Below are positions 32,992 through 41,108 of a stretch of DNA of 64,000 nucleotides, piece after piece. Each line of letters opens with the position of its first letter. Positions within the stretch are counted from its first letter, which is position 1. Made by a program: the position numbers and the translations under genes. The notes under the pieces were generated by a model. It was not told the origin of the DNA. It worked only from the letters and a program-made list of their open reading frames with translations, and made no database searches. Origin of the DNA: Brooklawnia sp963780175 (GTDB lineage Bacteria; Actinomycetota; Actinomycetes; Propionibacteriales; Propionibacteriaceae); assembly GCA_963780175.1 (NCBI GenBank), contig CAWAAT010000001.1, positions 1-64,000 on the forward strand, given 5' to 3'.

Positions 32992-33728
32992 CCGACCCCT
33001 GCTACCTCGCCGAGTTGGGCGCGCCGTCGGTGGGCGATGTCGTCCAGGTGGCCGGTGAGGAGGGGCGGCATGCCGCCGTCGTCAAGCGCACCCGGGTCGG
33101 TGAGGTGGTGCTCGTCGCGGACGGTCGCGGTCGCGCCATCCGCGGTCCGGTGACCGAGGTCGGCAAGCAGGGCATCAGCGTTCAGGTCGACGAGTGCCTG
33201 ACGAGCGCGCCCGCCGCGCATCGCTGGACGGCCGTGCAGGCGCTGGCCAAGGGCGACCGGTCCGACATCGCCGTCGAGTCGCTGACCGAACTGGGAGCCA
33301 CCCGGATCATCGCCTGGCAGGCCGCCCGCTCGGTGGTGCGCTGGGACGAGGCCGGCAAGGCCGACAAGGGGGTCGCCAAGTGGCAGGCCACGGCCCGCGA
33401 GTCGACCAAGCAGTCGCGTCGCTTCGTCGTCCCCGAGGTCTCCTACGCCTCCACCGAGCGCCTCGCCGCCGTGCTGGGGGGTGCCGATCTGGCGCTGGTG
33501 GCCCACGAGGATGCTGACCGCCCCCTGGCCGGCGTGGCGCTACCGGCCACCGGGGAGGTCGTCATCGTCGTGGGGCCCGAGGGCGGCATCAGCCCCGAGG
33601 AGTTGGCGAGGTTCACAGCCGCCGGGGCACAACTGGTGAGCCTGGGCGATGGCGTGTTGCGCACGTCCACCGCCGGAATTGTCGCGCTCGCCCAACTGCA
33701 GGCGCTGGTGGTTCTCGCCGGCCTCTGA
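32988..33728 (+). CDS. rsmE: 16S rRNA (uracil1498-N3)-methyltransferase
   Basis: Methylates U1498 of 16S rRNA. The 246-residue SPOUT enzyme has GEEGRHAAVVKRTRVGE near the N-terminus, then ALAKGDRSDIAVESLTELGA and the SAM-binding knot VVIVVGPEGGISPEEL near 187, with SLGDGVLRTSTAGIVALAQLQ at the end. ATGA overlap with dnaJ. The hrcA-dnaJ-rsmE order is conserved in actinobacteria. Confidence 0.96.
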   Translation: MTDPCYLAELGAPSVGDVVQVAGEEGRHAAVVKRTRVGEVVLVADGRGRAIRGPVTEVGKQGISVQVDECLTSAPAAHRWTAVQALAKGDRSDIAVESLTELGATRIIAWQAARSVVRWDEAGKADKGVAKWQATARESTKQSRRFVVPEVSYASTERLAAVLGGADLALVAHEDADRPLAGVALPATGEVVIVVGPEGGISPEELARFTAAGAQLVSLGDGVLRTSTAGIVALAQLQALVVLAGL

Positions 33729-33735
33729 CCCGACC

Positions 33736-35085
33736 TCAGACCCGCAGCTCGATCGGGACCGCCCGGTTGGTGCGCTGCAGTCCCGAAAGGTCGGCATGCA
33801 CGACGTGGTTGCGGTCGTCGGTACTGCCCAGCATCAGGTGTGCCCCCACGCCGAGTGCCTGCCACCGGCTGCGGAACAGCCAGTCCAACGCGTCCGGGTC
33901 GCTGGGTCGCCAGAAGTTCACCAGGTAGCCGCCGCTGTACAGGTGCAGCAGGCTGAACCCGCCCGGGTAGGCGGCGCAGGCGGCATTCTCCAGGTACTCG
34001 GTGTGGGCGTTGAGCAGGTCAGCACGGCCGCGTCGCATTCGGTGGGTGTGGCCGGCGACGTGCAGAAACACCCCCGGGGTCTGGCGCTGGATGAGTTGCA
34101 GGCGTAACCGGTCGCGGGCCCTGAGCATGAACTGGGGGCCGGAGATGGACGAGCGGGCCGCCTCGTTGGTGGTCGGGTGATGGGCGGCGGCCAGGGTTGG
34201 GCGGTGTGGGTCGGTCTGCAACTCGGACATGATCTGCGAGTACTGCTCGCCCATGATCCACCCACCACCGGAGCCACGCGTGGAGTCGATGGCCAGGATG
34301 CGCAGTCCGCTGGCCTCGGTCATTACCTGCGACTGCTGGTAGCCGACGAAGGCGTCGCCGAACGGATCATCGTCGCGCCGCGGGTGGTCGTGGTTGCCGC
34401 GGGTGGCCACCCACGTGCTGCGCTGGATGCCGTAGCCGTCGAGGAGTTCGCGAGCCAGGCTGACCTCGTCGGGCAGGTTCGCGTACGTGAGGTCACCGTT
34501 CACCAGCAGGGTGGGACGCCCGTGCCGGGTCGCCAGGTCGGCCAGCGTTCGCGAGAACATCACCCGCGGGTAGTCCACCTGGCCTGGACTCGGCCGCACC
34601 GAGGTGGGCAACGGGCCGAGCACGATGCCCTGACGTTGCTCACCGATGTGGATGTCGTTGGTCAACGCGATCGAGGTCAGGTAATCACCGGGTGGTGGCA
34701 CCAGGGTGGTGAACTCTCCGACGCGTTCACTGCTGCCGGCCCGCCGGGTGGGCAGCAGAGCCGCCTGAGCTTGCTGGCCGTTGGACGAGGCCTTGAACCG
34801 GTAGCTGCGTCCCGGTTCAAGGCCGGTGACCTCAACCACGTGGAATGCGCGGGGAGTGGCATCGTCGTGCACCATGTGCAGCGCTCCGTTGAGCGGCCCG
34901 ATCGCCAGCTCCGTGCCGGCGGTGACCGGCATCGGCACCCCCGCGCCCCGTCGAGACGCCCGGGTGATCCAACTGATGACCGCGCTGGTCGGCGTGACGG
35001 TGATCACCTCCAGATCGGTGACGATCATCCGTCTGGGCGCCGGTGCCGGGGCGATGTGCTCGGGGTGAGCCTGCAGACTCCTCAC
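33736..35085 (-). CDS. Calcineurin-like metallophosphoesterase with N-terminal fibronectin-like domain
   Basis: A 449-residue metallophosphoesterase. The metal-binding motifs are in order: TNDIHIG, VNGDLTY, TRGNHDHP, AAAHHP and AGHTHRMR. They are preceded by a beta domain with VTPTSAVISWITRAS and GLEPGRSYRF, like the fibronectin-type domain of purple acid phosphatases. No signal peptide is seen. I choose the GTG complementary to 35083-35085 because TACGTT stands 6 bases upstream of it. It is convergent with rsmE. Substrate unknown (phosphomonoester or diester). Confidence 0.85.
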   Translation of the reverse strand: MRSLQAHPEHIAPAPAPRRMIVTDLEVITVTPTSAVISWITRASRRGAGVPMPVTAGTELAIGPLNGALHMVHDDATPRAFHVVEVTGLEPGRSYRFKASSNGQQAQAALLPTRRAGSSERVGEFTTLVPPPGDYLTSIALTNDIHIGEQRQGIVLGPLPTSVRPSPGQVDYPRVMFSRTLADLATRHGRPTLLVNGDLTYANLPDEVSLARELLDGYGIQRSTWVATRGNHDHPRRDDDPFGDAFVGYQQSQVMTEASGLRILAIDSTRGSGGGWIMGEQYSQIMSELQTDPHRPTLAAAHHPTTNEAARSSISGPQFMLRARDRLRLQLIQRQTPGVFLHVAGHTHRMRRGRADLLNAHTEYLENAACAAYPGGFSLLHLYSGGYLVNFWRPSDPDALDWLFRSRWQALGVGAHLMLGSTDDRNHVVHADLSGLQRTNRAVPIELRV

Positions 35086-35200
35086 GTGAGCAACGTACCC
35101 CGACGAGGCTCGGCAGCGCGACGCTGCCCATGGCGGCTCCGAGCGGGCCCCTCGCTGCGTGTGCCTCCCGGCGTGCGACCGGCCGGTAGAGTCCGGTGGC

Positions 35201-36160
35201 ATGGCGTCCCTGCAGCCGCGACAGCACGTGGTGACCATCATCGTCAACCCACGCTCAGGTCACGGGCGCGCCGCTCGCCTGTTGCCCCGCGTGACGAAGG
35301 CGCTCAGCGACGCTCTGCCCGATTCCGAGGTGCGAGTGGTGCGCACGCGGAACTACCCGGACGCCAAGGACCAAGCCCTGGTTGTCGCTACAGCCTCGCG
35401 TCCCCCGGACCCTGGCCGGCGTCCCGACGTGCTGGTCATGATGGGTGGCGACGGGATGGCCAGCATCGGTCTCAATGCCTGCGCCGGAACCCACCTGCAG
35501 CTGGGGGTCATCCCGGCCGGCACCGGCGACGACTTCGCCCGCGGTGTGGGCATTCCTCGCCACCCCCTGGCCGCGGCGAGGGCGATCGCCGCGGGACGAG
35601 CCCGCCGCGTCGACCTCACCCTCGCTGTCGGACGGATCGCGGACGGCTCTCAGAGACGCTACGTCGGCTCGGTGGTCTCCTCCGGATACGACGCGCTGGT
35701 CAACCACCGGGTCAACCACGCCCGCATCAACCTGGGCTCAGCGTCATACGCCATGGCGGTGCTGCTGGAGATCGCCCGACTCAGACCGCTCGAATACCGG
35801 TTGAGGATCGACGGCCAGCACCGCCACGAACAGGCGATTCTGGTTGCCGTAGGTAACGCCGGTTTCGTGGGCGGTGGAATCCACCTGTGCCCCAGGGCCG
35901 ACCCCTCGGACGGGCTGCTCGACATCACCATCATCGGACCGGTGAGCCGATGGACGCTGGTCAGACTGTTCCCTCTGCTGTTCAAGGGGGACTTCATCAA
36001 CCACCCGGCGATCAGCCACCTGAGGGCGCGCGAGGTGCTGCTCGACGGCGAGGGTCTGGTACCCATGGCCGACGGCGAGGACCTGGGCGCCACCCCGCTG
36101 TTGTTGACCTGCGAGCCCGGCGTCGTCGAGGTCCTGGTGGGTGCTGAAGATGGCGAGTGA
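35201..36160 (+). CDS. Diacylglycerol kinase-family lipid kinase
   Basis: A 319-residue lipid kinase of the DgkB/YegS fold. The nucleotide-binding parts are VTIIVNPRSGHGRAARLL near 11, VMMGGDGMASIGLNAC near 84 (GGDGM rather than the commoner GGDGT) and GVIPAGTGDDFARGVGIP near 105. The C-terminal beta domain includes GNAGFVGGG and DGLLDITIIG. TAGAGT lies 8 bases before the ATG. The lipid substrate (diacylglycerol, ceramide or other) is not decided. The helicase gene overlaps the end by 11 bases. Confidence 0.88.
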   Translation: MASLQPRQHVVTIIVNPRSGHGRAARLLPRVTKALSDALPDSEVRVVRTRNYPDAKDQALVVATASRPPDPGRRPDVLVMMGGDGMASIGLNACAGTHLQLGVIPAGTGDDFARGVGIPRHPLAAARAIAAGRARRVDLTLAVGRIADGSQRRYVGSVVSSGYDALVNHRVNHARINLGSASYAMAVLLEIARLRPLEYRLRIDGQHRHEQAILVAVGNAGFVGGGIHLCPRADPSDGLLDITIIGPVSRWTLVRLFPLLFKGDFINHPAISHLRAREVLLDGEGLVPMADGEDLGATPLLLTCEPGVVEVLVGAEDGE

Positions 36161-38888
36161 GCATGTTCGCGAGTTCGCCGCAGGGTACGAGTTCGCGTTC
36201 GACCCGTTCCAGGTCGAGGCGTGTGAGCGGCTGGCCGCCGGGCACAGCGTGCTGGTGGCCGCGCCCACCGGTTCGGGCAAGACGGTCGTGGGGGAGTTCG
36301 CCGTCTGGCTCGCCCTGCGCAGCGGACGCAAGTGCTTCTACACCACACCCATCAAGGCCCTGAGCAACCAGAAGTTCCACGATCTGGTCGAGCGGCACGG
36401 AGTCGATCGAGTGGGTCTGCTGACCGGCGACACCTCGGTCAACCCCGAGGCGCAGGTGGTCGTGATGACCACCGAGGTGCTTCGGAACATGATCTACGCC
36501 CAGTCGGACACCTTGTCGGGCCTGGGGTTCGTGGTGATGGACGAGGTGCACTACCTCGCCGACCGGTTCCGTGGGGCGGTCTGGGAGGAGGTCATCCTCG
36601 GGCTGGCTGACAGCGTGGCGCTGGTGGCGTTGTCGGCGACCGTCAGCAACGCCGAGGAGTTCGGCGAGTGGCTCGACGAGGTGCGCTCGGAGGTGGACGT
36701 CGTGGTCAGCGAACGGCGTCCGGTGCCGCTGTACCAGCACGTCCTGGTGGGCCGCCGGCTCTACGACCTGTTCGCCGACCAGGGGCCGACGGCCGCACCG
36801 CTGCCCACCACTCGCGCCGACGTCAACCCCGACCTGCTGCGGATCGCCCACGAGGAGTCCCGCACGGTTCGCGATGACAGCCGTCGGCCCAGGGGACGCG
36901 GCCTGCGGGGCAAGATCGAGTCGCGGCAGCGCGCCGAGGGACGGGACAGCCCGCGATCGGGGCTGCGTCCGCCGCGTAGGGACGGCGCGGTCGAGGTGCT
37001 GGCCGAGCGCGACCTGCTGCCGGCCATCTTCTTCATCTTCAGCCGGCAGGGCTGCGACCAGGCGGTGCGCCAGTTGCTGGGCTCGGGTCTGCGCCTGACC
37101 ACCAGAGCAGAGCACGACCGGCTGCTGGTGATCGCCGACCGGCACGCCGGGGCGCTGGCCTCCGCAGACAAGAAGGCGTTGGAGTGGGACACCTTCATCG
37201 AGGCATTGGGCAGGGGCATCGCCGCGCACCACGCCGGTCTGCTGCCCTCGTTCAAGGCGATCGTCGAGGAGGGTTTCGTGCAGGGGCTGATCAAGGTGGT
37301 GTTCGCCACCGAGACCCTCGCGCTGGGCATCAACATGCCGGCCCGGACCGTTGCCCTGGAGAAGCTGGTCAAGTACAACGGCGAGACCCATGCCGAGATC
37401 ACCCCGGGGGAGTACACGCAGTTGACCGGTCGGGCCGGGCGGCGTGGCATCGACGTCGAGGGGCACGCGGTGGTCTTCTGGCAGCCCGGTCTGGACCCCC
37501 GAGCGCTGGCCGGACTCGCCTCTCGGCGCACGTACCCGCTGAGGTCGAGCTTCGCCCCTAACTACAACATGGCGGTGAACCTGGTCGGTACGGTGGGCCG
37601 TGACCGCGCCCGGGCGCTGCTGGAGCAGAGTTTCGCGCAGTTCCAGACCGACCGGCGCGTGGTCGCCATGGCCCGTCAGGCCAGTCGCGATGAAGACCAG
37701 GCCGCCGGCTACTGGGCGGCCGCGCAGTGTGAGCGAGGCGACTTCCGCGAGTACGCCGAACTTCGGGAGCAGATCTCCCAGCTGGAGGCCGAGGTGTCGC
37801 GGTTGCGTAAGCGTGACCAGCGCGGCGAGGTTGTCGACTCGATGCTCGAACTGGTGCCGGGTGACGTGATCTGGGTACCCGCGGGCAAACACCTGGGGTG
37901 GGCCGCGGTCATCGCGGTCGGAGCGGCGTCGGCCCCCGAGCCCCGGGTGATGACGGCCGACCGCCAGATCGTCCAGCTGGCCGAGCGAGACGTCGACCAG
38001 CCCGTGCGGGCGATCTCGCGGGTCCGGATGCCCAAGAAGTTCAACGTGCACTCGGGTGTTGACCGCCGCCAACTGGGCAACGCACTGGCCGGACGCCTGG
38101 ACGCGTTGGGCAACCAGCCGCCCAGGGGTTCGCGTCCGCGTCCCGATGCCGAACTCACCGAGCAGATCGCCGCTGCTCGCGCGCGGTTACGGGCCCATCC
38201 CTGCCACGACTGCCCCGACCGTGAGGAGCACGCACGGGTGGCCGAGCAGGCGCTGAGGCTGGGTCGAGACAATCAGCAGCTCAGGGTGCGGGCGAGGGCC
38301 CGCACCCAGTCGATAGCCACCCGTTTCGAGCGGATCTGTGCGGTGCTGGATTCGCTGGGCTACTTGTCCGGCGATCGGGTCACCCCCGAGGGTGCGATGC
38401 TCGCGCGCATCTACAACGAACTCGACCTGGTGGTGGCCGAGTGCATCCGCAACGGCGTCCTGGACGATCTGGGCGTCCCGCAGTTGGCCGCGGTGCTGTC
38501 GTCCCTGGTGTACGAGTCCCGAGCGACGATGGCAGGCCAACTTCACCGGATGCCGGATAGGGCGAGCGAAGCCGCCCAGTCGCGGGTCCGGACCATCTGG
38601 CGCGACATCGGCCAGGTGGAGCGCGACAACCGGGTTGACCGCAGTCCCGCCCCCGACATCGGATTCGCCGAGGCGGCGTTCGACTGGGCGTCCGGCCTGG
38701 GTCTGGCGGTGGTGCTTGAGCGCACCCCCTTGCCGGCAGGTGATTTCGTCCGATGGGTACGCCAGGTGATAGACCTGGCCGGCCAGATCGCCCAGGCCCC
38801 AGGGGTGGGGACGCTGTCGCGCACGTGTCGGCAATTGGTTGCCGCCATGCGCCGCGACATCGTGTCATTCGATCCCGACGAGGACTGA
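36150..38888 (+). CDS. helY: Ski2/Mtr4-like DEAD/DEVH-box RNA helicase (HelY)
   Basis: A 912-residue superfamily 2 helicase. Motif I is VAAPTGSGKT near 36-45, motif II DEVHYLAD near 131, SATVSN follows, motif VI is QLTGRAGRRGID near 424, and the C-terminal half carries the DSHCT-type domain. A charged, Arg-rich insert lies at about 235-285. This is the actinobacterial HelY type, thought to unwind structured RNA during turnover. ATG 36150 lies inside the end of the kinase gene; an in-frame GTG nine bases upstream is possible. Confidence 0.93.
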   Translation: MASEHVREFAAGYEFAFDPFQVEACERLAAGHSVLVAAPTGSGKTVVGEFAVWLALRSGRKCFYTTPIKALSNQKFHDLVERHGVDRVGLLTGDTSVNPEAQVVVMTTEVLRNMIYAQSDTLSGLGFVVMDEVHYLADRFRGAVWEEVILGLADSVALVALSATVSNAEEFGEWLDEVRSEVDVVVSERRPVPLYQHVLVGRRLYDLFADQGPTAAPLPTTRADVNPDLLRIAHEESRTVRDDSRRPRGRGLRGKIESRQRAEGRDSPRSGLRPPRRDGAVEVLAERDLLPAIFFIFSRQGCDQAVRQLLGSGLRLTTRAEHDRLLVIADRHAGALASADKKALEWDTFIEALGRGIAAHHAGLLPSFKAIVEEGFVQGLIKVVFATETLALGINMPARTVALEKLVKYNGETHAEITPGEYTQLTGRAGRRGIDVEGHAVVFWQPGLDPRALAGLASRRTYPLRSSFAPNYNMAVNLVGTVGRDRARALLEQSFAQFQTDRRVVAMARQASRDEDQAAGYWAAAQCERGDFREYAELREQISQLEAEVSRLRKRDQRGEVVDSMLELVPGDVIWVPAGKHLGWAAVIAVGAASAPEPRVMTADRQIVQLAERDVDQPVRAISRVRMPKKFNVHSGVDRRQLGNALAGRLDALGNQPPRGSRPRPDAELTEQIAAARARLRAHPCHDCPDREEHARVAEQALRLGRDNQQLRVRARARTQSIATRFERICAVLDSLGYLSGDRVTPEGAMLARIYNELDLVVAECIRNGVLDDLGVPQLAAVLSSLVYESRATMAGQLHRMPDRASEAAQSRVRTIWRDIGQVERDNRVDRSPAPDIGFAEAAFDWASGLGLAVVLERTPLPAGDFVRWVRQVIDLAGQIAQAPGVGTLSRTCRQLVAAMRRDIVSFDPDED

Positions 38889-38967
38889 CTCAGGGCGCGC
38901 CGACGAGGAACGGGAATGCAGCACGTCAGATCGTGTTCACCGGCACTCAAGCCCCCGGATAAACCAG

Positions 38968-38986
38968 CTGGCGTGCCAGATTCCCC
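38968..38986 (+). repeat. Left copy of an imperfect inverted repeat flanking the DUF559 gene
   Basis: CTGGCGTGCCAGATTCCCC here matches the reverse complement of 39957-39974 at 15 of the first 18 positions. The core TGGCGTGCCA is itself nearly palindromic. The interval 38889-39084 otherwise holds no gene. Confidence 0.45.
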
Positions 38987-39072
38987 ATCTCCTGCCAGCG
39001 CCACCGGCCCGGACGGACGAAGCCTCACCGCACCCCTGTGGATAACTCGCGGGTGTGGTCCGCCGAAGCGTG

Positions 39073-39951
39073 CAGACTCCCTCCATGCAACCCCAGCTTG
39101 TCGAACTGCTTGCCACCCAGCCCCTCCTGATCAGAAGAGATCTGCCGCTACAACTGGCCCGATCGATCGACCACGCCTTGACCCGCGGCGAACTGCGGCA
39201 GGTCATGCCCGGGATCTACTGTGCCGCAAGCACCGACCCGATCGCTTGGCGGATTGCCGCCCTGGCCGCCTGTGCATACCTGGAGGACGCTGTGGTCACC
39301 GGCGACGTTGCAGCCGCGCTGAGCTTCGCGCCAGATCGTCCTGTCCGCCGGGTCGAGGCAGCTCACCGCAACCCGGTCAGGGCGAGAGGACCGGTGTTCT
39401 GGCATCGCGGGTCGATCCCGCCGGAGTGGATCTGCGAGGCCGGCGCCTTGCGCATCACCCACCCCGCTTGGACAGCAGTGGATATCTGTGGCCGGGGGGA
39501 CAGCGCCATCCTCGACACCGCACTGCGCTGCGGGGTCGGGTTGGAGAACCTCTGGCGGGCCTTCGCTGACATGCCGGCCCGGAAGGGGAATCCGATCAGG
39601 CACCAACTGCTAACGGAATCCCGCGATGAGCCATGGAGCGCAGCCGAAAGACTTGCGCATCAGATCCTCCGGAAGGCCGGGATCAGCGGTTGGCGGACCA
39701 ACGTCCCGATCGGCGACTACGTTGCCGACATCGCCTGGCCACATGAACGCGTCATCCTGGAGGTTGATGGCTACGAGTTTCACTCTGGCCCTGCCCAGTT
39801 CCAGAGCGACCGGTTGCGTGACCAGACACTGATCGCACAGGGCTGGGTGGTCATCCGCGTCACGTGGGCTCAACTCACGGGCGATCTCGACGGCTTCCTG
39901 CGCCGACTGCGGGGGGCGCTGCGACTCCGTCGAGGACAAGTGGCCGCCTGA
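39073..39951 (+). CDS. DUF559 (Vsr-like nuclease fold) protein with AbiEi-type N-terminal domain
   Basis: The coding part is 39085-39951, 288 residues; the listed start includes the CAGACT box (39073-39078), 6 bases before the ATG. The N-terminal 55 residues look like the winged helix of AbiEi-family antitoxins (LLIRRDLPLQLARSIDHALTR, then MPGIYCA). The C-terminal part is a DUF559 PD-(D/E)XK fold: DYVADIAWPHERVILEVDGYEF with D, E and D in the right places, and FQSDRLRDQTLIAQGWVVIRVTW. Such proteins are common and scattered in actinobacteria. No toxin partner lies beside it, so toxin-antitoxin activity is not supported. Confidence 0.75.
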   Translation, partial: QTPSMQPQLVELLATQPLLIRRDLPLQLARSIDHALTRGELRQVMPGIYCAASTDPIAWRIAALAACAYLEDAVVTGDVAAALSFAPDRPVRRVEAAHRNPVRARGPVFWHRGSIPPEWICEAGALRITHPAWTAVDICGRGDSAILDTALRCGVGLENLWRAFADMPARKGNPIRHQLLTESRDEPWSAAERLAHQILRKAGISGWRTNVPIGDYVADIAWPHERVILEVDGYEFHSGPAQFQSDRLRDQTLIAQGWVVIRVTWAQLTGDLDGFLRRLRGALRLRRGQVAA

Positions 39952-39956
39952 CAATC

Positions 39957-39974
39957 GGGAAAATGGCACGCCAG
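39957..39974 (-). repeat. Right copy of the inverted repeat flanking the DUF559 gene
   Basis: GGGAAAATGGCACGCCAG, starting 6 bases after the DUF559 stop, is the inverted partner of 38968-38986. Together they bracket the gene and about 115 bases upstream. Confidence 0.45.
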
Positions 39975-40088
39975 ATCGGCTCAGGCGAGCAATCGAGGCC
40001 GCCACCGTCATCTGGAGGGCCAGAATCCCGATCAGCGCCGCCAGAACGCCTGACAGAACCAGGACCGGCCCCAACCCTGTGGTGCCAC

Positions 40089-40094
40089 TATCCT
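40089..40094 (+). promoter_or_regulatory. -10 of hisF (leaderless)
   Basis: TATCCT lies exactly 6 bases before the GTG at 40101. Confidence 0.6.
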
Positions 40095-40100
40095 TGAGCC

Positions 40101-40869
40101 GTGACTGTGGCCATCCGGGTGATCCCGTGTCTTGACGTGACCGATGGACGGGTGGTCAAGGGCGTGAACTTCGCCAACCTGCGTGACGCCGGTGACCCGG
40201 TGGAGTTCGCCGCGCGCTACAACGAGGAGGGCGCCGACGAGATCACCTTCCTCGACATTTCCGCCTCGGCCCGGGGTCGGCAGACCACCCGTGAGGTCGT
40301 CACCCGCTGCGCCGAGACGGTCTTCATCCCGTTGACGGTCGGAGGAGGGGTACGCGACGTCGCCGACGTCGACGCGCTGTTGCGCTGCGGGGCAGACAAG
40401 GTCGGCATCAACACCGGCGCGATCGCGCGTCCCGAATCCATCAACGAGATCACCGGACGCTTCGGCAACCAGGTGCTGGTGCTCAGCCTCGACGCGCGCC
40501 GTGAGATGGGGATGCCGTCGGGTTTCGGGGTCACCACCCACGGCGGCCAGCGGTCCGCCGGTCTGGACGCGCTGGCCTGGGCGACGGGAAGCCGTCGATC
40601 GCGGGGTCGGGGAGGTGTTGCTCAACTCGATGGACGCCGACGGGACCACGGACGGCTTCGACCTCGAGATGATCGAAGCGGTTCGCGCCGTCGTCGACGT
40701 CCCGCTGATCGCCTCGGGCGGTGCCGGAACAGCCGATCACTTCGTTGACGCTGCCAGAGCAGGAGCAGATGCCGTGCTGGCGGCCAGTGTCTTCCATTTC
40801 GGCACGCTGACCATCGGGGCGGTCAAGCAGGCCCTGGCAGAGGCCGGCTTCCCTGTTCGGTTCCGCTGA
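40101..40869 (+). CDS. hisF: Imidazole glycerol phosphate synthase HisF, frame interrupted
   Basis: The cyclase subunit that joins with HisH in histidine synthesis. The first part (VIPCLDVTDGRVVKGVNF, FLDISASARGR, VGGGVRDVADVD, SLDARREMGMPSG) reads in one frame to about 40580. The rest (REAVDRGVGEVLLNS, DLEMIEAV, PLIASGGAGTADHFVDA, to FPVRFR) reads in the next. Removing A40584 restores a continuous protein of normal length (about 255 residues). As given, the gene would be broken after about 160 residues. A sequence error is more likely than a true mutation. No other his gene is in the window. Confidence 0.9.
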
Positions 40870-40951
40870 CCAAGGTTCAGCTGAACAAACAGCGGCCCAC
40901 CGGTCGTCCCACATGGTGGGACAGCGTTGGCCACCCGTTGGGTTCACGTGT

Positions 40952-41062
40952 CATGATTGCCGCGTGTTCATCCGACAGGGACTCGTAATTGGCTAAGCGC
41001 TTCGTCAGCATCACGACGGAGCGCTCCCTCGCCTGCCAACTCCATGGCAGCGGGGGTTTTTT
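40952..41062 (+). promoter_or_regulatory. ilvB leader: attenuator with leader peptide
   Basis: CATGAT (40952-40957) stands 6 bases before a GTG leader ORF. After its stop come an 11-bp stem (AGCGCTTCGTC 40996-41006 with GACGGAGCGCT 41015-41025, one G-T pair) and a terminator: CTGCCA/TGGCAG (41033-41050), then CGGGGG and six T (41057-41062). This is the arrangement of ribosome-mediated attenuation by branched-chain amino acids, as known for ilvB in actinobacteria. Confidence 0.8.
40964..40996 (+). CDS. ilvB leader peptide
   Basis: Ten codons, V-F-I-R-Q-G-L-V-I-G, then TAA. Ile, Leu, Val and Ile codons make up four of the last eight, so the ribosome would stall when branched-chain aminoacyl-tRNAs are scarce. 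The stop lies at the foot of the first stem. Confidence 0.65.
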   Translation: MFIRQGLVIG

Positions 41063-41108
41063 GTTGCTGCAGAACCTGTTATTCCTACAACACTGAAAGG
41101 ATTCGCCG

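Noticed and set aside
39085..39951. Type IV toxin-antitoxin system based on the AbiEi-like domain
   Set aside because: No AbiEii-type nucleotidyltransferase gene lies on either side; the protein is better explained as a single DUF559 protein with a winged-helix start.
40500..40870. Programmed frameshifting in hisF
   Set aside because: There is no slippery heptamer at 40584, no downstream stimulator, and HisF is not known to use recoding. Other one-base insertions nearby make sequence error the simpler explanation.
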